From positions 931,001 to 995,000 of the forward strand of contig JAFCIZ010000003.1 of NCBI GenBank assembly GCA_017871115.1: a DNA stretch of 64,000 nt. The letters are read 5' to 3'. The position numbers and the translations under genes were made by a program. The DNA comes from Cunninghamella blakesleeana. Its lineage: Eukaryota; Mucoromycota; Mucoromycetes; Mucorales; Cunninghamellaceae. How positions within the stretch are numbered: position 1 is the stretch's first letter; each line of letters begins with the position of its first letter. The notes beneath the pieces were generated by a model. That model worked only from the letters and a program-made list of their open reading frames with translations, was not told the origin of the DNA and did no database searches. Shown here in pieces: positions 26,862 to 40,357 of this stretch.

Positions 26862-27652
26862 ATGACCATCTCCACCTCTTTACCTATTAGTGAACAAGAG
26901 TTTCAACAATTAAAATCAAGATACCAAGCTGTTGGACAAGATCATGTATTTACCTTTTTTGAAGAGTTGGGTCATACTGAACAAAAACAACTCTATGATC
27001 AATTAATAAATATCAATGTAGAACGTGTTCAAAGTATTTATGAAAAGGCTATTCAAGGTGCTGCTGCCCATAACCAAGAAGGTGCTTGCCAAGTGGAACC
27101 TCTTTCAGAGGCTATTTTCGATTCAGTATTAAAAGCTTCATCATCAAGTTTAAAAGAATGGGAAACCCTTGGTTTAAAGTTGATTGCTCAAGGTAAAGTT
27201 GCAGTGATATTAATGGCTGGTGGACAAGGTACTAGATTGGGTTCTTCTGATCCAAAGGGTTGTTATGATATCCATTTACCCTCACATAAATCACTTTTTC
27301 AGCTCCAAGCAGAAAGAATTTTAAGGTTACAACAATTAGCTCGTCAATATAAGAGGGCTTCTGATCCTGTAGAATCTGTCATTCCTTGGTATATTATGAC
27401 TTCAGGTCCTACACATCAACCTACTGTGGATTATTTTAAACAACATCATTATTTTGGTTTGAAACAAGAAAATGTTATCTTTTTTGAACAAGGTACTTTA
27501 CCTTGTTTAACCATGGACGGAAAAATTATTTTGGAAGCAAAGGATAAGGTAATATATATATATATATATATATTTTTATTAAAAGAATAAATGTGAATGT
27601 GGGTTTAAAAATATAATATATATATATATATATAATGAAAGGGGTATATAGC

Positions 27653-27697
<45 letters not shown>

Positions 27698-28626
27698 TGG
27701 ATGCATATATCAATTAAAAAAAGATGAGTGCATGGATAATAATAATAATAACAATAGAATGTTTATTAATATAAACATTTCATATATATTACACTATATA
27801 GGTTGCTATTGCTCCTGATGGCAATGGTGGTATTTATGCAGCCCTTCAAAATAAAGGTATTATTGATGATCTCAAAAAAAGAGGTATTCTTTATTCCCAT
27901 TGTTATTGCGTTGATAACTGTCTTGCTAAAGTTGCCGATCCCATCTTCATTGGCTATTGTGTTGCTAAACAAACTGATTGCGGTGTCAAAGTAGTTGGAA
28001 AAGCTTCACCTGAAGAACCTGTTGGTGTTGTCTGTATGCGTAATGGAAAATATGGTGTAGTCGAATATTCTGAAATCTCCCAAGAAATGTCTGAAAGAAG
28101 AAAACCTGATGGTTCTTTAACTTTTGGCGCTGCAAATATTGCTAACCATTTCTTCTCTACCGGATTTTTAGAACGCGTCCCTACCATGGCATCCCAATTA
28201 GAATATCATATTGCTAAAAAGAAGATTAAACATGTTGATTTAACAACCGGAGAAGTTATTGTTCCTAAAACTAATAGCGGTATGAAATTAGAATGCTTTG
28301 TTTTCGATGTATTTCCATTTGCTCAAAATTTATCTGTTTTGGAAGTCGATCGTCAAGAAGAATTCTCTCCATTAAAAAATGCTCCTGGCTCTGGTGCTGA
28401 TTGCCCTGAAACTTCCCGTCGTGATATCATTGCTCAGCATGCTCGTTTCATCCTTAATGCTGGCGGTCATATTAATGGGGATTTGGATGATCCAAATGTT
28501 CAATTTGAATTATCTCCTTGGGTTTCTTATGCTGGTGAAGGTATTCAAGATATTGTTCAAGGTAAAACCATTACTCTTCCTGCTATCATTGAAACTAGAC
28601 AAGATTTAATTAATTTATCAAATTAA
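26862..28626 (+). CDS. UAP1: UDP-N-acetylglucosamine pyrophosphorylase
   Basis: Two exons (26862-27548 and 27802-28626) give 503 residues, the normal eukaryotic length (yeast homologue Qri1). The enzyme makes UDP-GlcNAc and pyrophosphate from UTP and GlcNAc-1-phosphate in the cytosol. This is the last step towards the donor for chitin, N-glycans and GPI anchors. The uridyltransferase signature LMAGGQGTRLG (117-127), with PKG six residues later, is intact. Further family motifs include PWYIMTSGPTHQPT, FFEQGTLPC, PDGNGGIYAAL and KLECFVFDVFPFA. The 253-bp intron is unusually long for this window. It contains a T25/A19 perfect palindrome (27653-27696) as well as TA repeats. Confidence 0.96.
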
Positions 28627-29098
28627 AATAATAATAACATATAATCATCATCATCATTATCATCATACAAACTTTTTTACATTTTACTTAATTTTACTTG
28701 ATACCAATAAATTAATATATATATATATATATATATATAAATATATATATGTTTTAAAAAAAAAAAATCCATCATAATTTTTTATTTTTATAACCATGAA
28801 ATCAAAAAGGAAAATATATGAGATTACATTACCATATACGTATAATTAGATTATATGTAGATAATATATACATTTAATCTAATAGATAGTAACAATTTAA
28901 AAAAAAAGTCAACTATTATAACTATACTATACGCAACTATTATTAAGATGAAGCTTTTTTCTTTTTTCCTCTTTTTTTTTTTATTATTAATATTGAACGA
29001 TTTTATTGTATACAAATTCATAAAAAAATTTAATAAATCATAAATTTATTTTATTCATTTTTTTTTTTTTATCCATTATTATTCATATATTCATTTAT
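28627..29098. other. Convergent intergenic region between UAP1 and SDH3
   Basis: 472 bp of 3' flanking sequence with TA repeats (28712-28750) and T/A runs. No gene was seen. Confidence 0.5.
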
Positions 29099-30073
29099 TT
29101 ATAAACTAGCCAAGTATAAAGAACCAACAACAGTACCAGCAAGAACAGCATAACCAGTGGTATAAACACCCTTAATATCAATGAATTTGGTTGTATCCCA
29201 GATCTTTAATAAAATATAAATAAAAAAAAGACGTTAGTCATATAATATTATATATAGAAAATCATTACTTTTTTTGAGAAAAAAATAGAATATATCCTTT
29301 GTTTTTAAACTTACCAAATGTCTACAACCATTCAAACAATGGAAAACAAAAGGAGTAGCAAGAGTAGCTTTAGCAAGTACCTTGGCAGCTACAGGAGCAG
29401 AAGCAACAGCAGCCACAATACTAGCAGATTCAACGGGAGCTACAAGATAACCCATAGCACCTAAATAAAGAACTATTTATTTGTATTTATATTTATATAT
29501 ATAAACAAAAAAAAAATATTATTATTACTTTATTTATTTATAATTATGATCCCTATGATATAATATATTCTTATATAAATAAACTTACGACCACCAAGAC
29601 CAGCACCAGTAACTCTACTAGCAGCTGATAAATACCAAGTGATTTGAGGTTGGTAGATGGTTAAATGGGGAGAAACAGGTCTTAATTTACGTTGTTGGCG
29701 TAAAATTTCGGTTTCAGCATCAGGAGATTGAGCTTGACTTACACGAGAAGCATTGAAGTGTCTATTACATATAAATGATTAATAGTTAAATAAACAATTA
29801 ACTAACAGTTACTAATATATGTATATGTACATTTTCTTCCTCTACATTTATCCGTTTGTTATTTACCTGACACCCATAGGGGCAGCAGCTACGTTTTTGA
29901 AAACGATGTTACGTGAAGTAGGGTCTATAAACAACAATAACAATAAACGAAACGTGTTATTTATTAATATACAGTTACTTTTTTTAACATTGGTTGTATG
30001 TGAAAGGTATCATATTAAATAAATATAAATTACTTTGAGCGACAGCTTTTAAAATAGAACGAGTTGCTAACAT
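29099..30073 (-). CDS. SDH3: Succinate dehydrogenase cytochrome b subunit (complex II membrane anchor)
   Basis: Five exons on the minus strand: 30073-30034, 29924-29867, 29761-29589, 29460-29315 and 29203-29099. They give 173 residues. An N-terminal basic, Ser/Arg-containing stretch (MLATRSILKAV) fits a mitochondrial presequence. The SdhC/Sdh3 signatures are present: RPVSPHLTIYQPQITWYLSA with SRVTG downstream (quinone site region), and HCLNGCRHLIWD, which includes the heme-ligand histidine region and the conserved RHLxWD box. Three hydrophobic helices follow the family pattern, ending GTVVGSLYLASL. The subunit anchors succinate dehydrogenase in the inner membrane and helps bind ubiquinone. 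Its presence excludes anaerobic fungi that lack respiratory mitochondria. Confidence 0.94.
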
Positions 30074-31192
30074 TATTATTATATTAAATTAATAAGAAAA
30101 AAAAAGAGAGTGGGGAAGTGGTAAAGAATTTAACAAAGATAAAAAAAAAAAAAAAGGGAGAAGAAAAATAAAAAAAACCCACCTGGGTCGGATAAACCTA
30201 CGCACATGGGGTTGTTTATCAAAAAAAAAAAGAAGGAGTTTAAATTGGCTACCATAACACTAGCCAATTGTTCATTTTTTTTTAAAAAAAAAATGAATTC
30301 AATCTTTCTTTTTCATTATTAAAATAGTTTGTAACTTTTCTTTTTTAAAAAAAGCAATGATTAAACAAACGTATAAAATTTAAAAAATAGAATTAGAAAT
30401 ATAAATATAAACTTGGCTAAAAAATAAAGCGTTGTTTATGTATATATATACTTGTCTTTTTTGTTTTTATCGGGTATCAATATCAATGGTAAATGAACGA
30501 TAATCAGTTATGAAATGCAAAAACTTCAACAATATTCCTTTAATATTATTTCTCATCATGATAACTTTAATTATCCATTCATAACATTATTATTATATAT
30601 ATATATATATGTATGTATAAATAAGTATAAATATGCAACATTTGTTTTCAACTGGATAAAAAGAAGCAATGAACTATTTTATCCATTTATTTATTTATCT
30701 ATACTCGACTAGAATGCTTACTATGATCAATCTATTTATCAAATAATATTATTATAAGTAGATTACATTATGCGTATAATAAAATTCAGTCAATACAATG
30801 GGACATATCACTCCTTGAAGAACACATAATGTACTCTTTTTAACCATTTTGCTCTGGATGGAGATTGGATATTGAAAAAGGTATTTATGAAATTTTTAAA
30901 CAAAAAGAAAGCAAAAATATTCTGTATAAAAATATAATAATTTAGTGCTATTCTCATCCCAATCCGTTATGAATAATCATACAATTATGGACAACTTTAA
31001 AACTAACATCTATATCACACGATCTAATAATAAAGAAGAGGGAAAAAAAAAAAAATAATAGATAAAGGCACGTATAATACTTTTAGATATGTATGATAAA
31101 AATAAAATCTAATCAATAAAATATAAATATAAAATTAATATAAAACGAATTTTTTATACTTATTTCAACTTATTTTAATTACTTTTGTATCA
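30074..31192. other. Intergenic, no gene recognised
   Basis: 1.1 kb of AT-rich sequence between divergent genes (SDH3 minus, secreted protein plus). A T10/A10 palindrome lies near 30274-30293. The frame at 30515-30712 lacks support. Confidence 0.5.
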
Positions 31193-31751
31193 ATGAAATA
31201 TATTCTATTGGTTTTATTTCTAAATATTGCTTTGGTAAGAGGGCTTGTGTTGTTTTTATCTTTTTATTTTTTTTAAAAAAAACTTTGGACTAACTTAGTA
31301 ATATTCCAGACTAATATATATTATTTTTTATTATATATTTTTTTTAACCATAAAGTAGGATATTCTAAAACTACTTTTTTTGCATGCTTAGGTTAAATGG
31401 ATTAACTATATTACCCAATCAATAATAAACAGCATATACAAAATCACTAAAAATGTGATGATAGAGAATCAGGGCGATACGGTAACACGAAAAACAGTTG
31501 AACATTACGACTTAACTAGTACCACTATGAATGACCATCCCACCATGAGATTGATCATTGAAATACATCTACATACTTCATTATCGCTGTATGCAACAGT
31601 TGTCGAAGATCTAAAGTTAGCACCATATAAAAAGTTACAAACATATCTAAAGGGTGCAGGTGTTGTATTAAAAAAAATGTATTTTTTAATGTTTATGAAA
31701 TTCAAGCAGAAACAAATGAATCCTAAACTATCAATAACTTTGAAAACCTAA
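31193..31751 (+). CDS. Small probable secreted or membrane-anchored protein, unknown
   Basis: Two exons (31193-31234 and 31392-31751) give 133 residues. Exon 1 encodes only MKYILLVLFLNIAL, a hydrophobic segment that continues into exon 2 and reads as a short signal peptide or signal anchor. The rest has no cysteine pattern and no motif I recognise. It includes an IEIHLHTSLSLYATVVEDL segment and a basic C-terminus. The intron (31235-31391) has clean GT-AG ends and a pyrimidine-rich 3' part. It could instead be a fragment of a longer decayed gene; the frame stays open to a normal stop. Confidence 0.5.
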
Positions 31752-32185
31752 TATATGAATGAAAATGAAATCACCTTATTATCAACATTCATTATTACTT
31801 TTCCATGTTTTTATGATCATGTTCGCCATCATATACGCGATATAGATGTATATTTAATGAAATAAAATAAAATGAAATAAAATATACTGTATAATCATTT
31901 TATTATGTAAATCAAATTAAGAAACATTATTATTGAATTTGTGAAATCCATTCGTCTTATTTTTATAAGTGTAATGTTACAATGATCTTTTTTTTTTTCT
32001 TCTTTACTCTTTGAATTATGCAATTTTTGATTACCTATTTGGAAATATGGCGGAGTATCATGTGTTCCAACAAAAAAAGCCATTTTTTCTTCTATTTCTA
32101 TTACTTTTTCTTCTTCATTTTCTCTCTTTCTCTCTTTCTCTCTATCTTTTTTTTCACATACTCGTATTCAAACATTAATAAAATT
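31752..32185. promoter_or_regulatory. Intergenic region with CT-rich promoter tract
   Basis: The last part (about 32080-32160) is a strongly pyrimidine-rich tract with repeated TTTCTCTC units ending 25-30 bp before the next ATG. This is consistent with a fungal core promoter. Upstream is the 3' flank of the preceding gene. Confidence 0.45.
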
Positions 32186-32581
32186 ATGGACCGAATAACA
32201 ATAAAAGATACCAAAGGTTTACCCTATGAAGCCGTTGCTAGTGTAGCTCAAAAATATAATCAATACGCCAAAGATATCGAAGATATGACCATTACTACAT
32301 ATAAAAATTTAAAACTACTTAATCTCCCAAGAACTGAAGATTTTAAAGATATTAGAATAGGCTTACTTATTATATCTGTGTCTTCCTTTATACAATTCCA
32401 TAAGGAAAATAGTGAAAAGCATTCTATTTATAATTTAATATGGCAGTCCGTTTATCAAGAATTTTATAGAATGGAAGGTCCATATGATGAAGATAAACAT
32501 ATTTTATTTCTGAAATCTTTATTTGATAGTTTACATATGGAATTATCTCTCAGCAACATTAGATTAGCATCGATCCAATAA
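32186..32581 (+). CDS. Conserved-looking hypothetical protein, 131 residues
   Basis: A single-exon frame of 131 residues from ATG 32186, the first ATG after a pyrimidine-rich promoter-like tract; a longer upstream reading is only the translation of that tract. It is rich in Lys, Ile and Asp and predicted mostly helical, with an amphipathic segment (EAVASVAQKYNQYAKDIEDM). There is no signal peptide, cysteine pattern or known motif. Balanced amino-acid composition and a strong promoter-like leader favour a real gene. It is the last host-like protein gene before the transposon nest. Confidence 0.5.
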   Translation: MDRITIKDTKGLPYEAVASVAQKYNQYAKDIEDMTITTYKNLKLLNLPRTEDFKDIRIGLLIISVSSFIQFHKENSEKHSIYNLIWQSVYQEFYRMEGPYDEDKHILFLKSLFDSLHMELSLSNIRLASIQ

Positions 32582-33165
32582 AAAAAAATTTTTTTAAGTA
32601 GCTTATATACTTTTTATGCAATCTATCTTTATATATGTATATAAAATAATAATAAACACGAATTTATTTATATATACTCATCATTGATAATCACTGTATT
32701 AATTCTTTTTCACTTCTATATACAAAGATATAAATTAAATCAGCTGACTAAATACAATAATTATTTGTTACTTTTGAAAAATAATCTTTTCTTTACACTA
32801 TTTTTAAAAACATGAAATTTATATAGTAATTCTTTTTTTGGCCACAACTGTAAATGAAAGTAAAAAAAAAAATGACTAATTTTTTTTTCATATTATTCTA
32901 TTTGTAAAATGAAATGATCATGTAATTATAATACTAAATTCTATAATTCTACCTCTAGATATGAACAATAATCATAAAAAATAAAAAATATGTAATAATA
33001 CAAATATATAGTAGCATTACATAGATTAGATTATAATTGTAAAAAAAAAAAAAAAGAAAAGTATAAACGTCATCTTGAATTTATTATTTTTGATAAAGAT
33101 TGTCGTCAAACTTTGTATTAATTTTTTAGTTGACGTGTGTTTAAATAGTAATAATAATATAAGTA
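32582..33165. other. Intergenic, border of transposon nest
   Basis: 584 bp of AT-rich sequence without a gene, ending at the TA dinucleotide (33164-33165) that is the left target duplication of the IS630-like element. Confidence 0.5.
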
Positions 33166-35884
33166 TGGTGCATCTAAGTTATAACCAGAATTTTTTTTAC
33201 CATTTTTAGTAAGAAAAAATTTCAACATTTTATTAATAAAAATAAAAAAATAATCCAATACAAAAATAAATATGATATTTAAAAATAAAAGTACTGGATT
33301 GTTTCTATTTTTTTGCTAAAAAAAAATTGTTAAAAAAAAAGTTAAAATTGGTCGGTGGGAGGCTGATTTAGCTGGTGAGGGTATAAATTGCTCCACCCAA
33401 AAAATAATTTTATAGGGGATTTATAACGGCAAAATATTTAACCTTCGGTGTTTTAATTTGATCCCTAGAAGATTCTGTTTAATACCAAATATTAAAAGTT
33501 TTTTTATCTTTTCATTTAATGTCTTTTACTACTATTATATATTTGCTTTTTTTTTTGATTTATGACTAAAGGACATAAAAAATTTGCCAATAAAAGATTG
33601 CGTACTTCAACTGGAAAGTTTGTTAAAAAAACAGCCGAAATTCAATCTAATAACGAATCTACAGAAAGCTTTGATCAGGATTGGATCGATGAAGATATCG
33701 AAATAGCTCTTGAAAGTGCTGCGGAAACTTTCAATGATAGCCACTTGGATATAACTGCCTCCAACAGTACAGCAGAAGAAAAAATAGCATGGTTGGAAAA
33801 TGCAGATAAAAAATTTAAAGGCGCCTATACTGGTGAATCAAGATGGACGATCAATAGAAAGAGAAAAATAATGGAAAGAGCGGCTGTTGGATGCAAAACA
33901 ATCGACAGTATATTCAAAAGGGTCTCAGTCAATACTAGTTGACAATTCATTTCAGAGCTTGAAAATAGTAAAGAAAAAGACTTAGAAGAATTAATCAATA
34001 AATTGACGGCTACTATCATGGACCAACAAAAAGATAAAACCAACTTTGATCTAGCTTACAATATGAAGCATCGTGCCGTCAGATTTTATCTATCTTTTAT
34101 GAAAGAAAAAAACCTTAATAGGATAGACTGTGCTTTAAAAACAGCAGATGCTATTCTATTAATTGAAAATGCTACTACAACATCAAACATCACCAAGGCT
34201 ATTCCATTATGGGCAAAAGAGTTCATGGAAAATGGTTGCATAGCAAAATCAATGCAAGGTCGTCATAGGAAACATGTTGGCATGTTATATAATGAAGAAA
34301 TAAAAGAAGAATGTATTAAATGGTGGCTATCAGTTGATCCAAATAAAAGAGACGTCTCTGAATTAAAAAAGCATATCGAACAGTTAAAAATTATGAAAAG
34401 TTTTAACGTCAGCAATATTGGGCTATCTACAATACATTCATATTTATCAGCTTGGGGATTTACGTTTAAAAAGAAAAGCAAGAACGTTTATTATGATGGA
34501 CACGAGCGGCCTGATGTAGTAAAGTATCGTCAAGAATTTTCACAAAGGATGATAAATAGATACAATAAATGGATGAAGCACTATTCTGGTAATAATTTGG
34601 AAATAGAAGACGTTGGACATATTAAAGTAGGCCATAAAGAAGTAATTGTAGTTACACATGATGAATCTACCTTTTATGCAAACGACGACAAACCATGTGT
34701 TTGGATGGCTGGTAATGAAAGTATTATTAAACCAAAAGTTCCAGGTAGTTCAATTATGGTCAGCGAGTTCCAATGTCCTTGTCATGGAACTATGAAATAT
34801 AAAGATAAAATATCAAGACAACTATTCTTTGCTGGTAATTACCGTGATGGTTATTGGACTTCAGAAGATTTAGTCAATCAGCTTAAAGATGTGATAAAAA
34901 TATTTAGAGCAATTCATGGAGATCAATGCATAGGAATTTTTTTATTTGACCAATCATCAAACCATAAGGCTTACGCAAAAGATGCATTGCTAGCGACAAG
35001 GTTGACTCTTGAAATAAAGGAATGCAAATCTAAAGAAAAATTTAAATTTAAAAAAGGATATTATTATGTGAAAGAGGGTGGGGTAGAGAATAAAATAGAG
35101 CAGGATTTTTATTTTTTTGTGAATCAAGTTAGAGATGGGAAAGCATTACGGGTTAAATATATCAAGGGCATAAAGCAAATTTTAGAAGAGAGAGGTTTAT
35201 GGATAGATAAAGACATATCACCAGAAAGGAAAGGAAAAAGCTGGCGCTTGAGTTGTAATAAAAGAGTAGAAATGGATGGTCAAGATAAAAAATGTTGTGC
35301 AATTCATCGTTTATCTAGTCAGATAGATTTTAGAAATCAAAAATCAGCATTAGAAGAATTATTGGAAAAGCATGATCTTAGACACGATCTGTACCCTAAA
35401 TTCCACTGTGAACTTAATTGGATAGAAAGATACTGGGCAGATTCCAAAAGAATCATTCGAAGAAACTGTAATTATACATTTTCTGGATTGGAAAAAAATA
35501 TTGAAAGTGCTTTAGATGAAGCTTCAGATATTATTCATATAAGAAGGTATTTTAATAGATGTATTCGTTATATGGAAGCTTATAGTAAAGGTAATGATTA
35601 CTGGGAAGCACATAAAAATATTACAGAAAAAAAAAATGATAAAGAATGTGATGTCGGTATAGTTAATCAATTCAAAAATCATACAGCAAAATCACATAGA
35701 AAAGTATTAAAAAATCAGTAGCTTTTCAATTTATTTTACATATATATACATATCATTTAATAAAATCAAAAAAGAGTTGTAGTTATAACATTTTCGTAAA
35801 AAAAAATAGGCATAAAAATCGGGATTTCAAATTCAAAAATTGCACCAAAATTTTAAAAATTCTGGTTATAACTTAGATGCACCA
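33166..35884 (+). mobile_element. IS630/Tc1-superfamily DNA transposon with about 30-bp terminal inverted repeats
   Basis: The ends are inverted copies starting TGGTGCATCTAAGTTATAAC (33166 onward) and ending with the reverse complement at 35884. A TA duplication (33164-33165, 35885-35886) flanks them. The 2719-bp element is longer than the Tc1 copies further right and is a separate family. It holds one transposase gene, listed separately, interrupted by a stop. Confidence 0.88.
33562..35721 (+). pseudogene. IS630-like transposase with a single in-frame TGA
   Basis: Frame 33562-33942 ends at TGA 33940-33942. The same frame then stays open from 33943 to the stop at 35719-35721, so one stop codon splits a 719-codon gene. 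The second part carries the catalytic triad: HDEST (D220 counted from the ATG at 34003), FLFDQSSNH (D316) and HCELNWIERYW (E475). The D-E gap is thus 158 residues against 34 in classical Tc1. The insert contains ILEERGLW and a cysteine cluster (C...KCCAIH), a layout I recall from IS630-like proteins of basidiomycetes. The N-terminal part is basic with an acidic middle. The alternative of a 34-nt intron over the stop is too short for this genome. Confidence 0.8.
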
Positions 35885-35886
35885 TA

Positions 35887-37873
<1,987 letters not shown>

Positions 37874-39548
37874 CAGTGACGAGCGAAATTGTTCACGATT
37901 TTTTTTTTTTTTATATTTTTTTATTTTTCTCGAAATTAAATATAAATACAAAATGGTAACTTTTATATCAAATGAGAGCTGTGGTTATGAGCTTTCATGC
38001 TTTATATACTAATTGGCGCTGGAGAAAGTATGAAGCCTTAAATGAACGGGGTTTCAAAAAAAGTATGAAAAACCTGTTTTTTTTTTTCTGTTTTTATGAT
38101 AGATATAAAATTCTTTTAAATATAATTTTTTATGTGACATTATAAAATGGTTTTTTTTTTATTTTTTAAATTTTCCGAGACCTTAAGTCACTATAATTAC
38201 AGTTTTTTTTATTTTTTTATTTTTTTTGAATCTTTACCATCTTACTACTCATTAACCTAATTCCATTAACAATGGTGAAGACATCTCACAACAAAAAAAT
38301 GGCAGTTTTGGAAAAACTTAATAATAAAGAAACATATAGAAGTATTGCAAGTTCACTGAATATTTCACTCGGTCTCATTAGTAAAATTGCAAAACGCAAT
38401 TACGTTAATTGTAAAAATAATGCTGGTCGACATTCAGAAATCTCATGTAATTTAGGCAGGTTGATTGCTCGTAACTTCTATACTGGCAAGTTTTCTACAG
38501 CTATAGGTGCTTCAAGGGCTTTACGTTTTAGTGGCTATAATATTTCAGCATATTCTATACGAAGATTCCTTGGTAATAATGATTTTGCTTCGGAGATTAA
38601 AAAGTCCGCTTTGCCACTTACTACTATACGAAAGAAAAAGCGTTTAAATTGGGCAAAAGCACATAGACACTGGACAGTTGAAGATTGGAAAAAGGTCGTC
38701 TTTAGTGACGAAACAAAAATAAATCGTTTTGGATCCGATGGGAAATTATGGACGTGGGTTAAAAAAGGAAGACCTTTACGAGACCATAATTTCAATTTCA
38801 AGTATAAGGGTGGTGGTGGAAGTTTAATGTTGTGGAGTTGTTTTACGCAACACGGACCAGGTTATATTGCAAAAATAGAAGGTGGAATGGACTCTAAATT
38901 GTACTGTGAGATTTTAGGGGACGATTTCAAAGGCACCTTAAAAGATTATGGCATGAAACTGAATGAGGTTCTTCTGCAACAAGACAATGATCCTAAACAT
39001 AAGTCAGCTTTTACCACTAAATGGATAAAAAAACATCATATAAACGTTCTAGATTGGCCACCATACTCTCCAGATTTAAATCCAATCGAAAATATGTGGT
39101 TTTATCTTAAGTGTCAACTTGCAGCATACAACATACCGCCTAAAAACAAACAAGAACTATGGGAGCGCGCGGCCCACATATGGTACAAAAAAATAACACC
39201 GGAAATGTGCATAAAACATATTGAAAGTATGCCTAGACGTATAGAGGCTGTGATAAAACAAAAAGGAGGGGCAACTAAATGGTGATTTTGTTGAATTTAA
39301 TTAGCAAATAATAATATATTTAATTTTTTTAATAAAAAAAAATATGCATTTTTGAGACTTTTTTTTTTCAAGTGCTTCTTTATCATTTATGTTAATATAT
39401 ATTATATGGAAAATTGTTTATTTACATTTAGTATTTTAATAGGGCTTTCGAATGATATAACATATGTCTACAGTTAAATATGTACTTTTCAAGATAAATG
39501 AAAAAATGTAAAAAAAAAAAAAATCGTGAACAATTTCGCTCGTCACTG
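37874..39548 (+). mobile_element. Tc1/mariner element family A, copy A1 (intact)
   Basis: 1675 bp, flanked by a canonical TA duplication (37872-37873, 39549-39550). The ends are short inverted repeats starting CAGTGACGAGCGAAATTGTT (about 35-40 bp including a T-run). It carries one uninterrupted transposase gene. A nearly identical second copy lies at 40358-42034, so movement was recent. Confidence 0.93.
38272..39285 (+). CDS. Tc1/mariner transposase, family A (DD34E)
   Basis: An intact 337-residue frame, typical Tc1 length, encoding the enzyme that binds the ends and cuts and pastes the element into TA sites. The N-terminus has a helix-turn-helix (ETYRSIASSLNISLGLISKI) plus a second winged-helix-like region ending near residue 110. 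Catalytic residues are D146 (FSDETKINRFGSDG), D238 (QQDNDPKH) and E273 (SPDLNPIENMW), giving exactly 34 residues between the last two. A GGGGS-type glycine box (KGGGGSLMLWSC) is present, and the C-terminus ends KGGATKW. There are no introns. Confidence 0.95.
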   Translation: MVKTSHNKKMAVLEKLNNKETYRSIASSLNISLGLISKIAKRNYVNCKNNAGRHSEISCNLGRLIARNFYTGKFSTAIGASRALRFSGYNISAYSIRRFLGNNDFASEIKKSALPLTTIRKKKRLNWAKAHRHWTVEDWKKVVFSDETKINRFGSDGKLWTWVKKGRPLRDHNFNFKYKGGGGSLMLWSCFTQHGPGYIAKIEGGMDSKLYCEILGDDFKGTLKDYGMKLNEVLLQQDNDPKHKSAFTTKWIKKHHINVLDWPPYSPDLNPIENMWFYLKCQLAAYNIPPKNKQELWERAAHIWYKKITPEMCIKHIESMPRRIEAVIKQKGGATKW

Positions 39549-40357
39549 TATTTAATTATTCATATTTTTGTGTATATTAGTTAGAATGTACGTTGTCTTT
39601 ACCATAAAATAATAATATTAACTTCATAGTCTATAATACATTTATATTTTATATGAAATATTTAATATTTGTTATTATATTAATATTAGTTATATGATGT
39701 ATTTTAATATAAAAATACAACATACAGTGGCTTCCAGAAGTGATCGAATGTTTTCGTTTTTTTTATAAAATCAATTGTATCAATAAAATTTACTATTTAA
39801 CCATGCATAATTTTTATATCAATCGAAAGCTCTATTGATTGGCTTTCATATGAATATATTTATATCCATTTCCATATTTGGGTTGCGGAGTAAATGGTGT
39901 TTGAAAATTATTGGCACATTCGATCACTTGTGTTGCGATACCAAAAAAATTAAAAATATAATTAAAACACAATATAAATGGTACAAAAAGTCTTTATTTA
40001 ATAATCAATCCAATAGCCCTTTGCTTTTATTACATCATTACAACGTTTAGGCATTGTTTCTATTACTTTTTTACAATCTTCAGCCGTGATTGTATTCCAT
40101 ACTTCCTGAGTACGGTCCCACAAGTCTAACATCCCTTTTGGTGGTGTAGTATAGTTGCTAAAGAGTCTGTTTTTCACCAAAGCCCATATATTCTCAATGG
40201 GATTCAAGTCAGGTGACTGTGCAGGCCATTCCATTACCGAAAAAGGCTGGTTTTCCAAGTATTCTTTGACTGTTTTGGCAGTGTGTTTTGGATCGTTATC
40301 TTGTTGAAAGACCATTTTGCTTTGATCCATGCCATACCAGTCAAATGTATGCACTAA

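Noticed and set aside
33906..33956. Intron over the TGA of the IS630-like gene
   Set aside because: The only GT...AG pair found is about 34 nt apart, far shorter than the introns seen here (about 70 nt and up).
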